The translations under genes were made by a program, and so were the position numbers. Positions 59,373-64,000 of a DNA stretch of 64,000 bases are shown one piece after another; the stretch's first letter is position 1, and every line of letters begins with the position of its first letter. The stretch comes from Phycisphaerales bacterium. Its GTDB lineage: Bacteria; Planctomycetota; Phycisphaerae; Phycisphaerales; UBA1924. The stretch is from the NCBI GenBank assembly GCA_035627955.1, contig DASPKU010000001.1, positions 186,001-250,000 on the forward strand, in the 5' to 3' direction. Below the pieces are notes generated by a model. That model ran no database searches, had not been told where the DNA came from, and worked only from the letters and a program-made list of their open reading frames with translations.

Positions 59373-62003
59373 GTGGGCGTGACCCAGTTCTCCGACTCGT
59401 TCCTCTCCCGCCTGCACGGCCAGCATTCACCCGGTGACCAGCACGATGGTGGGCACGGTGAAGCCCCGCCCCCGCTCACGGCCGAGTCGCTGACGAAGGA
59501 CCTGACGCCGCCGCAGAAGGAGGCGGTGCTGGCGACGGAGGGGCCGCTGCTGGTGCTGGCCGCGGCGGGGTCGGGGAAAACCCGGGTGATTACGCGTCGG
59601 ATCGCGTACCTGATCTCGCTAGGGGTGCCGGCCTGGCAGATCATGGCCTTGACGTTCACGAACAAGGCCGCGGGCGAGATGCGGGAGCGCGTGCACACGC
59701 TGCTGGGGGATGGACAGCGTGCAAAGGGGCTGACGATTACGACGTTCCACTCGCTGTGCGCGCGGCTGCTGCGGCGGTACGCGGAGGCGGCGGGGCTGAA
59801 GCCGGACTACTCGATTTACGATTCGGGAGACCAGTCGGCGCTTTGCAAGAAGGTGATCGAGGCGCTGCAGTTGAGCACGAGCAATTTCCCGCCGCGGAGC
59901 GTGCTGAGCGCGATCAGCAACGCCAAGAACGACCTCAAGGACGCGGAGGCGTACGCGGCGGAGGCGTTCGACTTCTCGAGCAAGATGATTGCCAAGATCT
60001 ACGCGGGGTACACCAAGGCGTTGCGGGGCGCGAATGCGGTGGACTTCGACGACCTGCTGCTGCTGACGGCGAAGGTCCTGAAGAACGACCAGATGGCGCG
60101 GGAGGAGTGCCAGCGGCGGTGGCAGTACCTGCTCGTTGACGAGTACCAGGACACGAACCACGCGCAGTTCCTGATTGCGTCGCAGATCGCCGGCAAGGGC
60201 AGCGGGCCGGGGGGGCCGAACTTCTGCGTCGTCGGCGACCCGGACCAGGCGATTTACGGCTGGCGCGGCGCCGACATCAGCAACATCCTGGAGTTCGAGC
60301 AGCACTACCCCAAGGCGCGGACGATCACACTGGGCGAGAACTTCCGCTCGACGGCGCCCATCCTGAAGGTCGCCGACACGCTCATCCGCAACAACAAGCG
60401 GCGCAAGCACAAGGACCTCTTCACGAGCAAGGCGGGGGGCGAGAAGGTCGAGGCAGTGCTGACGCGTGATGAGCGGCACGAGGCCGACATCGTGGTCGAT
60501 TGGCTGAAGGCGCGTCATGAGGGCGTGACGTCCCGAGGGGAGAAGGGTGACAAGCCCGTTGCCTGGCGCGACATGGCGATTTTCTACCGAACCAACTCGC
60601 TGTCACGCGTGATGGAGGAGGCGCTTCGGGCGGCGGGGGTGCCGTACTCGATCGCGAAAGGCACGGCCTTCTACGAGCGCGAGGAAGTCAAGAACGTCCT
60701 CGCGTACCTGCGTGTGGTGGCGAACGCCGACGACTCGATCTCTCTGTCGCGGATCATCAACACGCCCGCGCGAGGTATCAGCAAGGCGACGCAGGACGCG
60801 GCCGAGCAGTTCGCGGCCATGCAGGGCATCAGCCTGCTCGATGCGTTCCGGCATGCCGATCAGCTGGATGGAATTACGCCGAAGGCGGTGACGAGCATCC
60901 AGAAGTTTCTGGAGATGTACGACGGGTGGACCGGCGGGGGCACGTTCCTCTACAAGGGCTCGGACCTCGGCCTCACCCTGCACGAGCTGGTTGATCGCGT
61001 GATCAAGGAGTCGGGCCTGGAGAAGATGTACAAGGAGCAGGCCGCGAAGAGCCAGACGGAGACGGACGCGGAGCGGCTGGACAACCTCGCGGAGATCGTG
61101 AGCGCGGCGCGGGAGTTTGAGCTGGAGTTCGACCCGGCGGCCGACCCTGCGGCCGATGTCATGGGTGGCCAGCCGCTCCGCGGCGGCCCTTCCGCTTCCG
61201 CCGCGGGCAAGACCCCCCCGAGCGTCGAGTGTGACCCCCTGGACGACTCACCGTTTGCACCGGACGCTGCATCGCTTCCAACTTCCGACTTCCCACCTCC
61301 GACTTCCACCGCCCCGAAGATGTTGTCAATGCTCCGTGCTTACCTCGAGTCCGTCGCCCTCGTCGCGGACGCCGACGCCGTGGACCCGGCGCAGGGCTCG
61401 GTGACGCTGATGACGCTGCACGCCGCGAAAGGGCTGGAGTTCCCGGCGGTCGCGATGATCGGCATGGAGGAGGGGCTGCTGCCGCACACGCGGGCTCTGA
61501 CCAGCGAGGCGGATATGGAGGAGGAGCGGCGGCTGGCGTTCGTGGGCGTCACGCGGGCGATGCGGCGGCTGCTGATGACGGCCGCGAAGTACCGGACGAT
61601 CCGCGGGCTTCAGGAGCGCACGATCCCAAGCCGCTTCCTGGGCGAGATGCCGCCGAGCGAGATGATCACGGTGGACATGAGTGATGTGTCCAGCGGCCTG
61701 GGCGAGGACTGGGGCGAGGAGCTCGACAGCGGCAGCGACCGGGTCGAGGCGCGCATCAGCCGCATGAACAGCGAGCGCCGCGGCGGGTCTACCTCGGGCG
61801 GCCCCGGCTTCTCACGCACGACGCCCGCGCCCGGGCTCGCGGGCGAGTTTCCGGTCGGCTGCCAGGTGCGCCACCCGCAGTTCGGGCTTGGCACGATCAG
61901 GAGCGTGCAGGGCGGGGCGAACGCGCGCGCGACGATCCAGTTCCGCGATGTAGGGGTGAAGACGATGGTGCTGGAGTATGCGCGTTTGACGCGGGTGAGT
62001 TAG
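59373..62003 (+). CDS. pcrA: UvrD/PcrA-family ATP-dependent DNA helicase with in-frame repeat inserts
   Basis: 876 aa, a 3'-5' superfamily 1 helicase for replication and repair. Walker A is AAAGSGKTRVITRRI near residue 68, motif II DEYQDTNHAQF, GDPDQAIYGWRGAD, TLHAAKGLEF and VGVTRAMRRL. The C-terminal Tudor-like segment is FPVGCQVRHPQFGLGTIRSV. Between about residues 594 and 650 there is an insert not normally present: a GC-palindrome arm (61163-61190) and a CGGATGT-complement tract (61279-61317). GTG 59373 or 59379 is the start. Pathway: mismatch and nucleotide excision repair, replisome rescue. Confidence 0.93.
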   Translation: MGVTQFSDSFLSRLHGQHSPGDQHDGGHGEAPPPLTAESLTKDLTPPQKEAVLATEGPLLVLAAAGSGKTRVITRRIAYLISLGVPAWQIMALTFTNKAAGEMRERVHTLLGDGQRAKGLTITTFHSLCARLLRRYAEAAGLKPDYSIYDSGDQSALCKKVIEALQLSTSNFPPRSVLSAISNAKNDLKDAEAYAAEAFDFSSKMIAKIYAGYTKALRGANAVDFDDLLLLTAKVLKNDQMAREECQRRWQYLLVDEYQDTNHAQFLIASQIAGKGSGPGGPNFCVVGDPDQAIYGWRGADISNILEFEQHYPKARTITLGENFRSTAPILKVADTLIRNNKRRKHKDLFTSKAGGEKVEAVLTRDERHEADIVVDWLKARHEGVTSRGEKGDKPVAWRDMAIFYRTNSLSRVMEEALRAAGVPYSIAKGTAFYEREEVKNVLAYLRVVANADDSISLSRIINTPARGISKATQDAAEQFAAMQGISLLDAFRHADQLDGITPKAVTSIQKFLEMYDGWTGGGTFLYKGSDLGLTLHELVDRVIKESGLEKMYKEQAAKSQTETDAERLDNLAEIVSAAREFELEFDPAADPAADVMGGQPLRGGPSASAAGKTPPSVECDPLDDSPFAPDAASLPTSDFPPPTSTAPKMLSMLRAYLESVALVADADAVDPAQGSVTLMTLHAAKGLEFPAVAMIGMEEGLLPHTRALTSEADMEEERRLAFVGVTRAMRRLLMTAAKYRTIRGLQERTIPSRFLGEMPPSEMITVDMSDVSSGLGEDWGEELDSGSDRVEARISRMNSERRGGSTSGGPGFSRTTPAPGLAGEFPVGCQVRHPQFGLGTIRSVQGGANARATIQFRDVGVKTMVLEYARLTRVS
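61163..61190. repeat. GC-palindrome arm inside pcrA
   Basis: Single copy of GGGTGGCCAGCCGCTCCGCG followed by GCGGCCC, identical to the left terminus of the 58025 element over its first 26 bases, encoding MGGQPLRGGP in frame. The right terminus is missing. Confidence 0.75.
61279..61317. repeat. CGGATGT-type tract (complement) inside pcrA
   Basis: TTCCAACTTCCGACTTCCCA, CCTCCGACTTCCACC: the reverse complement of the tract family, in frame as LPTSDFPPPTST. Confidence 0.6.
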
Positions 62004-62011
62004 CTGCGTCT

Positions 62012-62178
62012 GGGTACCCCGCCGCTCCGCGGCGGTCTCACTGCGGCGTGGGCCAGCTCGGAGCGACGGATCGAACGTTGGCACGAGTGGATCTTGCTCG
62101 GCGAGCGTCGCACGTTTCTTTGACGTTCGACTTGACCGTGACCAACGGAAAGAGCCGCCGCGGAGCGGCGGGGTACCC
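62012..62178. mobile_element. GC-palindrome MITE-like element, copy 3
   Basis: GGGTACCCCGCCGCTCCGCG at the left and GCGGAGCGGCGGGGTACCCG at the right, perfectly complementary over about 26 bp; 167 bp in total with a unique interior. It is immediately downstream of pcrA. Confidence 0.8.
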
Positions 62179-62182
62179 GCTG

Positions 62183-62680
62183 CTACGTCACCATCCACAG
62201 CCACGCCAGAGTCACGACGAACATCAGCACGTGCACGCCCCAGATACCCGCGGCGAAGGCGGCCTGCATGCGCGTGGTCCATGCCATGATGCGGTGGCGG
62301 CGGCGGTACATGAGGACGACCGACGCGACGCTGAGCCAGCCGAAGGCGGTGGCGGCGTACCCGGGCGGGGGCATGCGGTCGCCGGGCGGGAGCTGGTGCC
62401 AGTGTGTGATGATGATGGGGACCATCATGAACACGGCCGCGACGCCGCTGAAGCAGCCCGGGGCCATCGCGACGATCAGCCACGCGAAGTGGGGGCGTGC
62501 GGAGGCAATCTTCAGGACCAGCTCGTCACCGCACTCCGGGCAGGTCGCAGTCTGAATATCGCGCAGGTCGTAGCCGCAGCGTGGGCATGGGACGGAGCGG
62601 TTGTGGAGGTAGGCGATGACTTCAGCATGTGGGTCGGGCGCTTGGAAAGTTGCGTGGCTGTCAGCGGGGTGAGGGATCAT
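62183..62680 (-). CDS. Zinc-ribbon membrane protein
   Basis: 165 aa from ATG 62680. A short N-terminal segment leads to CPRCGYDLRDIQTATCPECG, then four membrane helices (FAWLIVAMAPGCFSGVAAVF, YAATAFGWLSVASVVLMY, AAFAAGIWGVHVLMFVVTLA). The same ribbon appears in the next gene and at 14115 and 42104. Function unknown. Confidence 0.78.
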   Translation of the reverse strand: MIPHPADSHATFQAPDPHAEVIAYLHNRSVPCPRCGYDLRDIQTATCPECGDELVLKIASARPHFAWLIVAMAPGCFSGVAAVFMMVPIIITHWHQLPPGDRMPPPGYAATAFGWLSVASVVLMYRRRHRIMAWTTRMQAAFAAGIWGVHVLMFVVTLAWLWMVT

Positions 62681-62751
62681 GGCGTGATACTCAGAACGCA
62701 CGACAACGCCGCACGGTTCGAACCGGGTACGACGACGATTGCATCGGCAAG

Positions 62752-63186
62752 TCACCGCCCGCTGATCGCCATCAACACAGCCCCGCCCAGCATGAGCGAC
62801 AGAACCGTCCACAGCCAGGCAAGGAGTGCGGTGACGGGCATGAGGGCGATGATCGTGCCGACCATCGTCGGGACATTCAGCCGCTCCCAGCGGACCAGCG
62901 TGACCACCATGCCCGTGAGGCAGGTCCAGCTGCCCAGGAGGACGAATGGCGCTATGAAGTCACCGTCGCGACCGACCCGCAGGAATGCCGCTACCACGTA
63001 AGTGGCCGGGGCGGCAAGCAGCGGCATCAGCCATGCGCGCAGCCGCGGGCCGCCGTTGAGCAGGCGGTGCAGTTCCCCACGGGACCAGCGGCGGCCACAC
63101 TCCGGGCAGGTGACCTCGGCCTCGTGCACAAGGCCGCGGAAGTCGTAGCGGCAGGCGGGACACTCGGCCTGGTTGCGGTCGGGCAT
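62752..63186 (-). CDS. Zinc-ribbon membrane protein
   Basis: 144 aa. An N-terminal ribbon CPACRYDFRGLVHEAEVTCP (then ECG) precedes three to four hydrophobic helices (WLMPLLAAPATYVVAAFL, FVLLGSWTCLTGMVVTLV, LLAWLWTVLSLMLGGAVLMA). Tandem with the gene at 62183 and with the truncated peptidase upstream. Confidence 0.75.
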   Translation of the reverse strand: MPDRNQAECPACRYDFRGLVHEAEVTCPECGRRWSRGELHRLLNGGPRLRAWLMPLLAAPATYVVAAFLRVGRDGDFIAPFVLLGSWTCLTGMVVTLVRWERLNVPTMVGTIIALMPVTALLAWLWTVLSLMLGGAVLMAISGR

Positions 63187-63236
63187 GAGTTCGCTCTCTC
63201 GCGCGGCGATCGATGGCTGTCGTTCTCTCTATCGCC

Positions 63237-64000
63237 TTAGGCGCCGTGCGGCTCCAGGTTGGGCAGCTTCGGCTTTTCGGGCTTGACATAGCGGTCGAGC
63301 CAGTCGCGGATCGCGTTGTCGTAGGTTTCCTTGTGGTCCCCAAAGAGGCCGTGATCGCCGCCCTCGAGCATGAGGAGGCGGTAGGGGCGCTTGGCCTCCT
63401 GGAGCTTCACGGCTATGTCGAGGGCGTCTCGGGGGTCGACACGCCAGTCGGAGGTGCCGTGCACGATCAGGACAGGGACATCCGTCGGGAGTTTGTCGGC
63501 CCAAAGCACAGCGGAGCGGGCGTGGATCGCGTCATCGCGCTGCGTCTTCCAGTTAGGGATGCACTCGTTGAAAACATTCTCCTCCATCTCAGGCCGGAGC
63601 TTGGCGCACCGTGCCATGTCTGACAGTCCGGCGCCCACGATGGCGGCACGTACGCGCTTCGTCCTGGTGAGCGCCAGGTAGGTCATCATGCCGCCGCGCG
63701 AGTGGCCCCACATGCCAATCCGCGACGTATCGGCGAATGGAAGGGCGTCAAGGACCCCGAGCCCGTTGATGATGTCGTTAACGTCCGCACCGCCGAACTC
63801 GTCCTGTCCTTCGCTTCCCGTGCTGCCCCTCAGGTTGGAGGTGAAGAAGACGTAGCCCCACTCCGCGGCTTTCCCACCGAGCATCTGGGCCCATCGATCG
63901 TCGGTCTCCCCGAAGGACCGGTTGCCCCCGCGATTGAACACCAGGCACGGCAGCTTGGACTTATTGCCAAGGGCGTCGGCGGGATATGCGATGTAGCCGA
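63237..64000 (-). CDS. Partial S9-type prolyl oligopeptidase family hydrolase
   Basis: The C-terminal 254 residues of an alpha/beta hydrolase; the N-terminus lies beyond the window. The nucleophile is in MWGHSRGGMMTYLAL, the acid in HGTSDWRVDP and the His in EGGDHGLFGDH, in the order and spacing of the S9 catalytic domain. NLRGSTGSEGQDEFGGADVND is the typical preceding segment. The missing N-terminal part would show whether a beta-propeller or a short exported form is present. Confidence 0.88.
   Translation of the reverse strand, partial: GYIAYPADALGNKSKLPCLVFNRGGNRSFGETDDRWAQMLGGKAAEWGYVFFTSNLRGSTGSEGQDEFGGADVNDIINGLGVLDALPFADTSRIGMWGHSRGGMMTYLALTRTKRVRAAIVGAGLSDMARCAKLRPEMEENVFNECIPNWKTQRDDAIHARSAVLWADKLPTDVPVLIVHGTSDWRVDPRDALDIAVKLQEAKRPYRLLMLEGGDHGLFGDHKETYDNAIRDWLDRYVKPEKPKLPNLEPHGA

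Noticed and set aside
62705-62730. tRNA T-arm-like GGTTCGAACC
   Set aside because: The flanks do not form a T stem, acceptor stem or cloverleaf; it is within a spacer next to the start of a gene.

Overview
The window looks like a chromosomal segment of a high-GC member of the Planctomycetes, most likely order Phycisphaerales. The reasons are the secreted FG-GAP protein ending in a twin dockerin-like motif (DGDxATDQDIEAFF...GGHC), four small membrane proteins sharing a CxxC-x-YD(L/F)...CPECG zinc ribbon, a complete mreBCD cluster, and a very dense load of dispersed palindromic repeats. No rRNA, tRNA, CRISPR array, integrase or transposase gene was recognised. This lineage call is inference, made without any database search.

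Layout. Position 1-301 is the start of a minus-strand membrane gene cut by the window edge. Positions 397-2134 look like accessory DNA: a hypothetical gene with its own terminator, and a divergent HTH gene broken by a frameshift at an A6 run. Positions 2279-12914 carry central carbon metabolism: 2-oxoglutarate dehydrogenase E1 and E2, class III fructose-1,6-bisphosphatase, an orphan DNA methyltransferase, and pyruvate dehydrogenase E1 beta and alpha. No E3 gene is present. Positions 13-18 kb hold a half-size DMT transporter, a coiled-coil lipoprotein, a zinc-ribbon membrane protein, a MoxR-like ATPase and a secreted hydrolase. Positions 18.2-23.8 kb hold a DNA-repair pair (Lhr-like DEXH helicase and PdeM-type phosphoesterase), a PAS histidine kinase and a lone ATP synthase epsilon gene. 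Positions 24.5-35.3 kb hold scpB, a translationally coupled DUF58-transglutaminase pair, a PilZ-like protein, lipoproteins, RNase Y and a PpiC/SurA-like lipoprotein. Positions 35.5-45 kb hold serA and serC, then a minus-strand envelope run (mreB-mreC-mreD, zinc-ribbon protein, HAD phosphatase, GlmU-like protein, CDF transporter, family 9 glycosyltransferase). Positions 45.8-64 kb hold the FG-GAP protein, two exported or coiled-coil proteins, an M28 peptidase, trigger factor, asparagine synthetase, a second orphan methyltransferase, an HD protein, an MBL hydrolase, a UvrD/PcrA helicase, two more zinc-ribbon membrane proteins and a truncated S9 peptidase.

The most striking feature is not a gene. 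Several distinct families of structured repeats sit between genes and, in places, inside coding sequence. (i) Hairpins have a constant AAGA loop and a TGGCACG tail but different, self-complementary stems. (ii) A MITE-like GC palindrome family lies at 58-62 kb. (iii) Two 99-bp inverted-repeat elements form a pair. (iv) CACGGAGG-type inverted-repeat elements are scattered from 24 to 47 kb. (v) There are tracts of a CGGATGT-type repeat. In several places they form protein termini (PdeM, the glycosyltransferase, the CDF transporter, the first methyltransferase) or in-frame inserts (SucA, PcrA).

Two codon-usage styles are visible. sucA, sucB, serC and tig prefer C-ending codons (CTC, GCC, ACC), while most other genes are dominated by CTG, GCG and GTG. 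This fits high versus ordinary expression.
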